DNA of 53,252 nt from Fibrobacter sp. UWH6 (GTDB taxonomy: Bacteria > Fibrobacterota > Fibrobacteria > Fibrobacterales > Fibrobacteraceae): NCBI RefSeq assembly GCF_900142465.1, contig NZ_FRAX01000021.1:1-53252 (forward strand), in the 5' to 3' direction. Positions within the stretch are counted from its first letter, which is position 1. The number at the start of each line of letters is the position of its first letter. Under the pieces are notes generated by a model, which worked only from the letters and a program-made list of their open reading frames with translations, had not been told where the DNA came from and did no database searches. Of the stretch, positions 1-9,602 are shown in pieces. The translations under genes and the position numbers were made by a program.

Positions 1-22
1 TTGCAATTTAGTTATCCTAGCT

Positions 23-46
23 GGCTCCCATCTGGGGGCCTTTTTT
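23..46 (+). terminator. Rho-independent terminator of an upstream gene
   Basis: A 7-bp stem (GGCTCCC with GGGGGCC, one G-T pair, loop ATCT) is followed by six T. It would end a plus-strand gene lying left of the window. From 47 to 293 I see no convincing gene; a short minus-strand frame at 17-241 has no recognisable features. Confidence 0.6.
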
Positions 47-293
47 GCATCCTTCAGATTCCGCTCGGATTATGCATTTGCAAATAGAATTCGGGATGTA
101 TAATATACCTTTACGTATTGCTTTCGTCAATACACCTATATTTTGTTTAGAACCTCCTTTATACACGAATTTTTCAGGAACTTTGCACGCAACTTGTTTG
201 ATAATTTTTGTTAAATAAACAACCAAACCCAACTGCCTCAATAAACATAGTCTATCTTTACCTACGTGTTTTGGGAATGAAAAGGAGATTCAA

Positions 294-1003
294 ATGAAAA
301 AATTTTTCTAGCGGCCACAGTTCTGTTGTCATGCGCACTTTCGGGATGCATGAGTTTCTTTTATAAGATGAACCGTCTTGAGAGCACCCCATTTGCCAGC
401 GAATTCATCAGTGACGCAAAACGGAATGTCGGTCTTGACACAACGTACAATGTTCCCGGAACAAACCTGGGCATGGAAAACATCTTCAAAAAGATTCCCT
501 ACGACACAAGAGCTCTTCTTCAAGGACTCATTGATAATTTCGGCGTTAAACAGCTTGAAGAAAATATGGAGCTCAATCTGGTGAACGGCTACGTTATGGA
601 CATTTTTATGAAATCCAAGACGGACGATTCCAAGCTTCATATGGTGCATATCAACTACGGTGGCGAAAAAGACGAAACCTTACGCAACGAGCTGAATGCA
701 TTTTACGATCTCTGGTATGTGGGCGGCCGCGTCACAAAACTAAGACGTCGTCTGCAGAATGGTTTTGAATACGACATGGACATCGAAAAGGAATATGAAT
801 ACTCATATTATGAAGACGGAAAACTTAAAGAAGAGTACCACGGTACCCTTTTGAACGACGGCGAAGGTGTTGTTAGACAAAACGGCACGATGGCCATCTA
901 CAGAGATAATGGTAGAAAAGCTGTTGAATGCAAAATTTCAGACCTACAAGTTGATAAAGAAAGTTGCAAAGTCTGGGACGAAAACGGAAATTTAAAGAAG
1001 TAA
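294..1003 (+). pseudogene. Lipoprotein with frameshifted signal peptide
   Basis: An ATG at 294 sits behind a strong Shine-Dalgarno sequence (AAAGGAG, about 281-287), but its frame stops at TAG 309. One extra base in the A6T5 run (297-307) would join it to the long frame that follows, giving a classic lipoprotein leader: MKKFFLAA..., a hydrophobic core and the lipobox LSGC. The mature part (about 215 residues) is of unknown function. Its C-terminal third has Tyr/Gly/Asp-rich stretches such as YYEDGKLKEEY, which resemble MORN/YwqK-type repeats. Without the shift, translation could begin only at TTG 326, inside the leader and without a ribosome site. It may be a pseudogene, a phase-variable gene or a base-call error. 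The reading frame is otherwise open to a hairpin terminator at 1016. Confidence 0.7.
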
Positions 1004-1015
1004 AAAACACAAAAA

Positions 1016-1046
1016 ATCTCGTCACACAAGACGAGATCTTTTTTTA
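1016..1046. terminator. Bidirectional terminator between lipoprotein and dut
   Basis: The perfect 8-bp stem ATCTCGTC/GACGAGAT is flanked by A6 on the left and T7 on the right, so it can serve both the plus-strand lipoprotein gene and dut, which converges on it. Confidence 0.8.
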
Positions 1047-1081
1047 TCCAATCGCAGAGTTTATTTGAGCCTGTGCTGTTA

Positions 1082-1516
1082 TTATTTCACGCCAGTGCTG
1101 CCGAAGCCGCCGCGGTCCTTGTCGGAGAGTTCGCCTTCCTCAAATTCCAGAGTAGGCTGGATTTCCATAATGCGGAACTGGGCAATGCGGGAGCCCTTCT
1201 CAATGGTCACGTCTTCGGTGGCATAGACCGGCATTTTCCACCAGTCGTTTGCGCCGCAATAGCTGGAGTCCACCACGCCAACAGAATTGGTCTGCAGAAT
1301 CTTGAAGTTCTTGAAGGTGGAGCTGCGGGGGGCCAGATGGGCTTCATACCCCTCGGGCAATTTCATAGCCACCCCCAAATGAATCAGGCGAAACTCCCCC
1401 TTCTTCAGGGTAACGGTTTCCGCGGCGCTCAAGTCGATCCAGTCGGACTTACCGCCCACATATTCCAGACGAGGAATGGAATCATCAAGATATTGGATGG
1501 TGATTTTCATTGCCAT
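1082..1516 (-). CDS. dut: dUTP diphosphatase (dUTPase)
   Basis: Hydrolyses dUTP to dUMP and pyrophosphate, keeping uracil out of DNA and supplying dUMP for thymidylate synthesis. At 144 residues it has the normal size of a trimeric dUTPase. Conserved motifs are visible in order: PRSS (residues 68-71), the uracil-binding hairpin beginning GVVDSSYCGAND (about 80-91), and the C-terminal Gly-rich arm RGGFGSTG that closes over the nucleotide. The start ATG at 1516 gives MAMKI; a second in-frame ATG lies two codons on. The ribosome site is weak. The 303-base stretch upstream holds three copies of a 37-bp inverted-repeat module (see the entry at 1540), the nearest ending 23 bases before the start codon. 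The gene is a single unit convergent with the lipoprotein gene. Confidence 0.95.
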   Translation of the reverse strand: MAMKITIQYLDDSIPRLEYVGGKSDWIDLSAAETVTLKKGEFRLIHLGVAMKLPEGYEAHLAPRSSTFKNFKILQTNSVGVVDSSYCGANDWWKMPVYATEDVTIEKGSRIAQFRIMEIQPTLEFEEGELSDKDRGGFGSTGVK

Positions 1517-1539
1517 AATGATGCCTTTTTGCGTTATGG

Positions 1540-1788
1540 GGTTACTATTTCCAAGTCAACAACCCATTTAGTAACCCATTTATTACTTTATTTTCAAAAA
1601 GATTGTGCTTTTTTCAAATTCTTTTTCTTGACAAGGTTACTAAACGCATTATTTACAGCAATTTAGTAACCTCTAGAACAGAATTTACAGCAATTTAGTA
1701 ACCTCTAGAACAGAAATTTCGCCCCAAAAGCATTACTTTATTTAAAACCAAGGTTACTAAAAGGGCTCAAAACCTCCGTTTAGTAACC
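1540..1788. repeat. Cluster of inverted 10-mer modules upstream of dut
   Basis: GGTTACTAAA and its complement TTTAGTAACC occur seven times in 250 bases: forward at 1540 (last two bases differ), 1635 and 1752; reverse at 1567, 1662, 1694 and 1779. Each forward copy is followed by a reverse copy exactly 27 bases later, giving three 37-bp modules of the form 10-N17-10, with unrelated N17 sequences. The fourth reverse copy comes from a perfect 32-bp tandem duplication (1651-1682 and 1683-1714). The string ATTACTTTATTT also recurs at 1582 and 1731. The cluster fills the gap between dut and the TrmJ-like gene. The arms have no T-tract, so operator sites are more likely than terminators; the binding protein is unknown. 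Confidence 0.85.
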
Positions 1789-1819
1789 TATTTTTCAAAT
1801 TTCTTAATGTTCGGCGTTA

Positions 1820-2635
1820 TTACCCGGCCTTTCCTTCTTCGGCAGCAGCCTTAGTTTCTTCAGCTTCGGCGGCGGCCTTTGCGGCAGCGGCCTTTGCAGC
1901 GCGGTCTTCGGCCTGTTCCAGGCGAGCGGGCTTACCGGCTACATTACGGAGCAAACCGAACAGGGCCGAAAGTTCGTTGCGGGTGGGGTGTAGTCTCTGG
2001 AGCAGAGTGTTCAGGAAGTTATCTCTCCAGGCCTGATCATGATACTGACCGGTGAGATAGCGGTCCAGGAACTTCTTGAATCCGTTAATCTGGTCGATGG
2101 TTGCGGGCTGAGTTTCGCAGGCTCCCTTGGAACCACGCTTGGCGCGGCCTTCACCGTTTGCCAAGGCACCAGAACGGCACAGTTCATACAAAGAAATAGA
2201 AACAGCCTGACCCAAGTTCAAGCTCATCAAGCCCGGTACGGGAATTTCGCACTGGTAGGTGCAAGCGTTCACTTCTTCAAGAGCCAGGCCGCAGGATTCA
2301 CGACCGAACACCAGAGCGATGGTTCCATCATCAGGAAGCATGCCCGACAGATCGGGAACCATGCAATGCTTAATAGCACTACCGAAAATGCGACGGCTGA
2401 AAGCGACTGCACAGGAGCAATCCCCAATAGCTTCGCGGAAGGTATGAACGATGGTTGCCTTGTCCAGAATGTCATGGCTGTTGGCTGCCGTGTGGTAGGA
2501 ATTTTCAATCACCTTGTTACGCTTGGGGTAAACGATGTACAGTTCATCCAGGGCGTAGCAATGCATGGCGCGGGCTACGAAGCCAACGTTGTGAGGATGT
2601 TCCGGTTCAACAAGCACTACTCTAAACTTTCTCAT
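1820..2635 (-). CDS. trmJ: TrmJ-like tRNA 2'-O-methyltransferase (SpoU/TrmH family)
   Basis: Likely methylates the ribose 2'-OH of a nucleotide in the tRNA anticodon loop (position 32 in known TrmJ) using S-adenosylmethionine. The SPOUT trefoil-knot motifs are clear: the N-terminal VEPEHPHNVGFVARAM (motif 1, conserved Asn and Arg), LVFGRESCGL (motif 2, about residues 108-117) and SLNLGQAVSISLYEL (motif 3). A helical C-terminal part follows. The last 30 residues are an Ala/Lys/Glu-rich tail not needed by the family fold. The ATG start at 2635 matches the usual family N-terminus. It lies 87 bases downstream of the nucleotidyltransferase on the same strand. The symbol is by family resemblance; TrmL or another SpoU member is possible. 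Confidence 0.8.
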   Translation of the reverse strand: MRKFRVVLVEPEHPHNVGFVARAMHCYALDELYIVYPKRNKVIENSYHTAANSHDILDKATIVHTFREAIGDCSCAVAFSRRIFGSAIKHCMVPDLSGMLPDDGTIALVFGRESCGLALEEVNACTYQCEIPVPGLMSLNLGQAVSISLYELCRSGALANGEGRAKRGSKGACETQPATIDQINGFKKFLDRYLTGQYHDQAWRDNFLNTLLQRLHPTRNELSALFGLLRNVAGKPARLEQAEDRAAKAAAAKAAAEAEETKAAAEEGKAG

Positions 2636-2722
2636 TTCAATCCTTCATCATTCAAATTCTTCTATGGATTCTTCGCTACGCTCAGAATGACGCGCAGCCA
2701 ATTCAACCATTCCAACACAAAT

Positions 2723-3571
2723 CTAAATCTTCCAGCTAAATCCCTTACCGCGGATTTCATTTTCTACAGTTTCGCCCTCACCCACTGTGGCTCCTGCAAA
2801 CACGATAGAATCGCGGGTCACAGCAACGCGTTCGTCAGTCCAGCTATCCACTCCAAGTTCATCAAGGCGGGCACGGCAAGCGGCCATCAGACCTTCAGGA
2901 GAACCCATGTCAATCCAGGTAGCATTCATCTGACTCATGTCCACAAAAGGTGGACGTCCTGCAGCAATTTCCTGCTTCCAGAATTCACGGATGTCAAATT
3001 CACCGTCAGCAATTCGGGCCAAAGCCTCGTCGCTGTAATAGGATACTCCGGAGAACGTTGCGGCGGCACCCTCTTCGGAACCAAAACGGCCAGCGATTCC
3101 TACCAGACGTCCATCCTTATTCACACGGAAGGTATTCACCTTGGGGAAATCCACAGCCAGCAGGGCCACACCAGGGGCAGAGCCGTCCTGAGCGGAGGCA
3201 AAAGTGCGCTTGGCATTTTCCACAAAGGCCTTCAGGTCAAAACTGCAGTAGGCATCGCCGTTCATGATCAGCAAGCCCCCACGGTATCCTTCGTTATAGA
3301 TTCGCTTTAAGGGGCCTGCAGTTCCAAGAATCTCGGGCTCCACCCACACTTTTTCAAAGCCAAGGCGTTTACCCTCGGCAACCACCTGTTCGGCCAGATA
3401 GTGCGCATTGGCGTGAAGTCTTACGTTTCCAATACCGTTAGCTTTAACCGCCTGCTGCTCCAATATAGAAGCATCAACTACCGGAACCAAGGGTTTCGGC
3501 ACATCGCTGGTCAACGGGCGCAAACGGGTTCCAAGACCCGCGGCAAGGATCAAAACGTTCAATTTTTTCAT
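2723..3571 (-). CDS. Sugar-phosphate nucleotidyltransferase (NDP-sugar pyrophosphorylase)
   Basis: Transfers an NMP from NTP to a sugar-1-phosphate. The N-terminal signature LILAAGLGTRLRPLTSDVPK (residues 6-25) holds the nucleotide-binding Gly-rich loop and catalytic Arg/Lys. ILGTAGPL and the metal-binding NGDAY follow, as in the MurU/ManC/RmlA group. At 282 residues it consists of the catalytic domain with only a short C-terminal segment and no long hexapeptide domain. That size is close to MurNAc-1-phosphate uridylyltransferase, but the substrate (mannose, glucose or MurNAc) cannot be read from the sequence. I place the start at the ATG giving MKKLNVLIL (3571); the frame is open up to an upstream TTG at 3580. 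There is no good ribosome site. Confidence 0.85.
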   Translation of the reverse strand: MKKLNVLILAAGLGTRLRPLTSDVPKPLVPVVDASILEQQAVKANGIGNVRLHANAHYLAEQVVAEGKRLGFEKVWVEPEILGTAGPLKRIYNEGYRGGLLIMNGDAYCSFDLKAFVENAKRTFASAQDGSAPGVALLAVDFPKVNTFRVNKDGRLVGIAGRFGSEEGAAATFSGVSYYSDEALARIADGEFDIREFWKQEIAAGRPPFVDMSQMNATWIDMGSPEGLMAACRARLDELGVDSWTDERVAVTRDSIVFAGATVGEGETVENEIRGKGFSWKI

Positions 3572-3643
3572 CAACATCAAAGATAGAAAACGTGGATATT
3601 TATCTTTTTACTAAAATTAAATGGTCTTACATTTTGAGCAATT

Positions 3644-5161
3644 ATGATTAAGTATATCATTGATTATTTGATAAGAGCCAGCCTCACCAACTCGGATCTG
3701 TATACTATCCGAGACAAGGAAACCAATCATAACCATAGAGCGCTGCTGGTATATTCAGCCATATCGACTTTCTTTTTTTCGTTCACCTGCATAGCCGCCT
3801 TTGCAACCCGACTCCCCGCCATGTTGGAAAAGGCCCCCATCTACGCAGGGTTCGCCATGTTCTCCATTGTAAGTCTCGCCATAGCATTTGCTGTCGGAAA
3901 GAAAAATCACACCGTTGTCGGAATCTTGTGTCACATCTTCTACCCCATGCTCCTATGCTTCGGCCTGTTTTCATCGCTTGTGATATCCTGCGACGAACCC
4001 TCCACCTCCCTATTGGCCATGTACGTGGTTTCGCCGCTGCTGTTTGTCATGCGACCAATCCACATCGTAATTATCACTATTATCGCCGATTTCATCTTCC
4101 TCTATTATTGCGGTTCCGTCAAGCCGGCCGAAATTGTTGGAACAGAAATCGTCAACTGCATCGTCTATAGCGGCATCGGCATGATTGTCGGCATATTCAA
4201 CGTCCGCGACAAATGCCAACGAATGCTTTTTGAAAATCGCGTATCCCAGTTCAGCACCAAGGATCAGCTTACCCACAACCTCAGATCCATTTCGGACATT
4301 TACGTTTCCATGCACCAGATCAACCTGGACTCGGACACGTTCTTCTCAATTAGAACAAACAACTTTATTGATTCTAGCGTAGACAGTTTCAACGAAAATT
4401 TCAGCAGACAAATAACGCTGGCCATGACGGCAACCACAGCTCCCGAATACCTGGACCGCATTCTGGATTTCGTAAACACCAAAACACTACCCGACAGGCT
4501 CAGAGGCAAGCGCACCATCACCCAGGAATTCATGGGCAAGAATTTTGGTTGGTGCCGAGCCCGCTTTATCGCCATTGGTCCCGTAAACACCGAAGTTAAG
4601 CCAAACCAGGTTATTTACGCCGTCGAAAATATCAGCGAACAGAAAAAGATCGAAACAACGTTGATTGCCAAAGCCGAAACCGACGCCATGACCGGACTGC
4701 TGAACCGCCAGGCCGGTATTGACAAGATAAAGACAGCCATCAACGAAAACCGAATCGGTATGTTGGCCCTGTTCGATGTAGATAAATTCAAGCACATCAA
4801 CGACAACTACGGTCACCAAATGGGCGACGAAGTTATTATCGCTGTCGCCAACGCCATGAAGGAAACTTTCCGCGAAGAAGACATTCTATTGCGTCTCGGC
4901 GGAGATGAATACATTTTCTTCGTGAGCGGAGTTTCTAACGAGGAACAGGGAATCCAGATTATCAGCAGATTCTTTGAATCTATCAGCAGGATTACTTTCG
5001 AAAAGGTGAACAACCTAAATATTTCTGTCAGCCTGGGCGCAACATTCCTAAACGGCGAAGAAGGAATCGACTTCGAGGAATACTACCGTAGAATCGATAA
5101 CTGCACTTACCGCAGCAAGAAGATCGAAGGCAAGGCCTTCACCTTCTGGCGTGACGAATAA
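3644..5161 (+). CDS. Membrane-bound diguanylate cyclase (GGDEF)
   Basis: Makes the second messenger c-di-GMP from two GTP. The N-terminal part (about residues 25-190) has roughly six hydrophobic helices, so it is an inner-membrane sensor. A middle region (about 200-335) resembles a PAS-type sensor and ends in a linker (ISEQKKIETT) typical of PAS-GGDEF joins. The GGDEF domain starts near DAMTGLLNR (about 350) and carries the active-site motif GGDEY (about 419-423). Five residues before it is REED, which fits the RxxD inhibitory site, so product feedback is likely. The start ATG at 3644 gives MIKYIIDYL. The gene is followed at once by recQ, which has its own promoter-like sequence. Confidence 0.92.
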   Translation: MIKYIIDYLIRASLTNSDLYTIRDKETNHNHRALLVYSAISTFFFSFTCIAAFATRLPAMLEKAPIYAGFAMFSIVSLAIAFAVGKKNHTVVGILCHIFYPMLLCFGLFSSLVISCDEPSTSLLAMYVVSPLLFVMRPIHIVIITIIADFIFLYYCGSVKPAEIVGTEIVNCIVYSGIGMIVGIFNVRDKCQRMLFENRVSQFSTKDQLTHNLRSISDIYVSMHQINLDSDTFFSIRTNNFIDSSVDSFNENFSRQITLAMTATTAPEYLDRILDFVNTKTLPDRLRGKRTITQEFMGKNFGWCRARFIAIGPVNTEVKPNQVIYAVENISEQKKIETTLIAKAETDAMTGLLNRQAGIDKIKTAINENRIGMLALFDVDKFKHINDNYGHQMGDEVIIAVANAMKETFREEDILLRLGGDEYIFFVSGVSNEEQGIQIISRFFESISRITFEKVNNLNISVSLGATFLNGEEGIDFEEYYRRIDNCTYRSKKIEGKAFTFWRDE

Positions 5162-5166
5162 GACTC

Positions 5167-5195
5167 TTGCACATTTGTACACCAAATATTATATT
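5167..5195 (+). promoter_or_regulatory. Promoter of recQ, probably leaderless
   Basis: TTGCAC (5167-5172) and TATATT (5190-5195) are separated by 17 bases. Transcription would begin about seven bases past the box, at or next to the recQ ATG (5203). No Shine-Dalgarno sequence lies in the short gap. Confidence 0.55.
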
Positions 5196-5202
5196 TACCT
5201 GC

Positions 5203-7062
<1,860 letters not shown>

Positions 7063-7127
7063 CATTATAAAGCGTGTACACGATAATTAACGTGCAATTT
7101 CCGGACACTTTTTTTATTATTTGAAAT

Positions 7128-9479
7128 ATGAAGAAACGTTACATTGCCCTCATTGTCCTGGCGGTATTGATCGTTCTCGTGATCGCCGCCCTCAAAATCG
7201 CCCCCGGTATCGCAAAAGACTATGTAGTCGAGCATTCCGAAGAACTCATCGGCCGCAAAATGAAGATTGCCGACGTAGACTTCAATCCGTTCACCTTCAC
7301 AGTTACCGTAGACGATTTCGCCATTTTCGAACAGGACGGCGCAACACCTTTCGTGGGATTTGAAAAGTTCCGCGTCAACGTGAATCCCACTCGCCTGCTG
7401 TCCAAAGAAATCAACGTCAGCGAAATCTATTTGAAAGGCCTTTATACCCAGGTAGTACAAGACGGCGACCGCTTCAACTTCAGCGACATCCTGGATAAGT
7501 TCGCCGCAAGTGAGCAGGACAGCGTCGCCACAGATTCCGCAGCCACCCCATCGGCAACCGCTGATGCAACTGCAGACTCCGCCGCAGGCGATTCTATCAA
7601 GGCCATAAACATTGACCCCGTCGAAATGACCGGAGGATTTGATGTCGCCATCCAGAACATCGTCCTGGAAAAGGGCAACATCATCTATCAGGATCGCAAG
7701 GTCGGTTCAAAAATTCACCTCCAGGATTTCTCTGTAGATATTCCCGCCGTCTACTTCAACAACAAGGACACCGACATTGGCGTAAACCTGAAGTTTGCAG
7801 ATGGCGGCGATCTGACCGTGAAAGTTCTCTTCAACATGAAAACTCAGGACTTCAATGTAGCAGTCGCCCTGAAGCAGTTTGAACTGGCCTGCGGCAAGCC
7901 CTACCTGAAGGACTTCATCAACTATAAGGACTTTAGCGGCTCCCTGGACGTCAACCTGAATGTTGCAGGCAACGTGAATGACGTTCTTTCTAGCAATGTT
8001 GCAGGTACCGTAGGCCTTAACAATATCGTCCTTACCGAAACATCCGAAAAGACCATCGGCGTGAACAGCGTACAGGTCGGCATCAAGAAGGCTAACCTGA
8101 ACGAAATGGACTTTGTCGTGGATTCCGTAGTGGTCGATGGCGCATTCGCCCATCTGGACCTGCTGAAGGGCGGCAAGACCAACATCGACATACTTCTAAA
8201 TCCCAAGGGTGCAGCCGAGGACACCAGCGCAGTTGACAGCGCCCTGGCCGCAGCCGTCGTTACCGAAGCACCTGTAGACTCTTCCAAGTCTGATTCCGCT
8301 GTCGCAGCCGCCCCCGAAACAGCCAAGGCCGCCCCAGCAAAGCCTCTGAAATTCGTACTGAACAAGTTGCAAGTCAAGAACACGTCCGTCTCCGCAAACG
8401 ATCTTACCATCAAGACGCCCTTCAACTATAAGGTTAGCGGCATCAGCGTTTCCGGTTCCAACATCAACTTTGACACCCCCTGCACCGTTAACGTAAACGC
8501 CAACTTCCCCGAAGGCGGCACCGTTTCTGTAAAGTACAAGGGAGCCCTCTCCGACCTGAGCACTATGGATGCCTATGTCAGCATCAAGAATCTGGCCCTG
8601 AAGCACTTCAGCCCCTACAGCCTCCACTACACCGGCTACCCCATCATTTCTGGCACCATGGCTTTCGCCAGCGACAACAAGATCAACAAGTTCAACCTGG
8701 ATAGCAAAAATACAATCGACATCTACAACATCGACGTTGGCGACAAGGTAGAAGGCAGCGACCCGGAATTCACCGTCCCCATGAAGGTGGGTCTGTACAT
8801 TCTCAAGGACAAGGACGACAAGATTCAGTTTGACGTTCCCGTGCAGGGCAACATGCAGGATCCCGAATTCTCTTACCTCAAGATTGTCTGGAAGACCGTG
8901 ATGAACCTGCTGATCAAGGTGGCCCTTTCACCCCTGAAGATTGTGGGTAACGTCGCCGCATCCGGTGCAAGCGCCATCGGTTTCGACCTGAGCAAGAACG
9001 ACGAAATCGTTATCGACCCGCTGAACAACCACATGGAAAGCGAACAGTACGCCAAGGCAATCAAGATGGTTTCTGCCCTGGCCAAGGATCCCAAGTTGAA
9101 GATGAACTTTGTGCAGTCCTTCAATATGAAGAAGACGGTGGAAGCCTACAAGACCCGCAAACTTAAAACCGAGTTCTACAAGTCTACTCAGGGCAAGACC
9201 GCCCTGAACGAGCTGGACGAAAAGGCTATCATCGCCATCGACGACAAGGACGAAGCCTACACCGCCTACGTTGCCGCCAACGCCGCCAATCTGGACCGCA
9301 AGGCTCTCGAAAAGGAACTGCTGGACATGGCTGCCAAGCGCAACGCAGAACTGCTGAAGACCCTTCAGCAGCAATCCGGTGTTACCAAGAAGAACGTCAC
9401 GGTCACAACCGCTCCCCGTTCCCAGCTGGTTAACCACAAGGGCAAGGCAAACTTCAAGGTACAGATCGACGTACAGTAA
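7128..9479 (+). CDS. AsmA-like envelope protein (DUF748 family)
   Basis: A 783-residue envelope protein with one N-terminal membrane anchor (residues 5-27, very Leu/Val/Ile-rich) and a long beta-rich periplasmic part. Repeated themes such as IADVDFNPFTFTVTVDDFAI, RVNVNPTRLL and ISEIYLKGL-type strands match the AsmA/DUF748 group, whose members bridge the periplasm and influence outer-membrane lipids or assembly. Two Ala/Asp/Ser-rich low-complexity inserts (about 125-160 and 365-405) probably form loops. The last 150 residues are Lys/Ala/Glu-rich and helical. TATTAT (7115-7120) lies seven bases before the ATG, with no ribosome site, like recQ. A strong hairpin terminator follows. The exact function is inferred from the family only. 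Confidence 0.8.
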   Translation: MKKRYIALIVLAVLIVLVIAALKIAPGIAKDYVVEHSEELIGRKMKIADVDFNPFTFTVTVDDFAIFEQDGATPFVGFEKFRVNVNPTRLLSKEINVSEIYLKGLYTQVVQDGDRFNFSDILDKFAASEQDSVATDSAATPSATADATADSAAGDSIKAINIDPVEMTGGFDVAIQNIVLEKGNIIYQDRKVGSKIHLQDFSVDIPAVYFNNKDTDIGVNLKFADGGDLTVKVLFNMKTQDFNVAVALKQFELACGKPYLKDFINYKDFSGSLDVNLNVAGNVNDVLSSNVAGTVGLNNIVLTETSEKTIGVNSVQVGIKKANLNEMDFVVDSVVVDGAFAHLDLLKGGKTNIDILLNPKGAAEDTSAVDSALAAAVVTEAPVDSSKSDSAVAAAPETAKAAPAKPLKFVLNKLQVKNTSVSANDLTIKTPFNYKVSGISVSGSNINFDTPCTVNVNANFPEGGTVSVKYKGALSDLSTMDAYVSIKNLALKHFSPYSLHYTGYPIISGTMAFASDNKINKFNLDSKNTIDIYNIDVGDKVEGSDPEFTVPMKVGLYILKDKDDKIQFDVPVQGNMQDPEFSYLKIVWKTVMNLLIKVALSPLKIVGNVAASGASAIGFDLSKNDEIVIDPLNNHMESEQYAKAIKMVSALAKDPKLKMNFVQSFNMKKTVEAYKTRKLKTEFYKSTQGKTALNELDEKAIIAIDDKDEAYTAYVAANAANLDRKALEKELLDMAAKRNAELLKTLQQQSGVTKKNVTVTTAPRSQLVNHKGKANFKVQIDVQ

Positions 9480-9525
9480 TTGGAAGTCGCGCTGCACCTA
9501 CAGCGAAAAACGTTTCCTATAGCGA

Positions 9526-9559
9526 AAAAATCCTCGGTTTAAAACCGAGGATTTTTCTT
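9526..9559. terminator. Bidirectional terminator
   Basis: The stem AAATCCTCGGTTT pairs with AAACCGAGGATTT around a two-base loop, with A-rich and T-rich flanks. It separates the convergent DUF748-like and ABC-F genes and can serve both. Confidence 0.85.
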
Positions 9560-9602
9560 TAAAGTTTGCGGGACCGACCTGCAGTCCCCACAAAATCAGG
9601 AC

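Noticed and set aside
17-241. 74-codon minus-strand frame at the left edge
   Set aside because: Overlaps a terminator hairpin, with no ribosome site or family resemblance.
1073-1666. Plus-strand frame across dut and its upstream repeats
   Set aside because: Overlaps dut, which has all dUTPase motifs; the product has no recognisable feature.
1540-1788. CRISPR array
   Set aside because: Repeats are only 10 bases, occur in both orientations, spacers are irregular between modules, and no cas gene is present.
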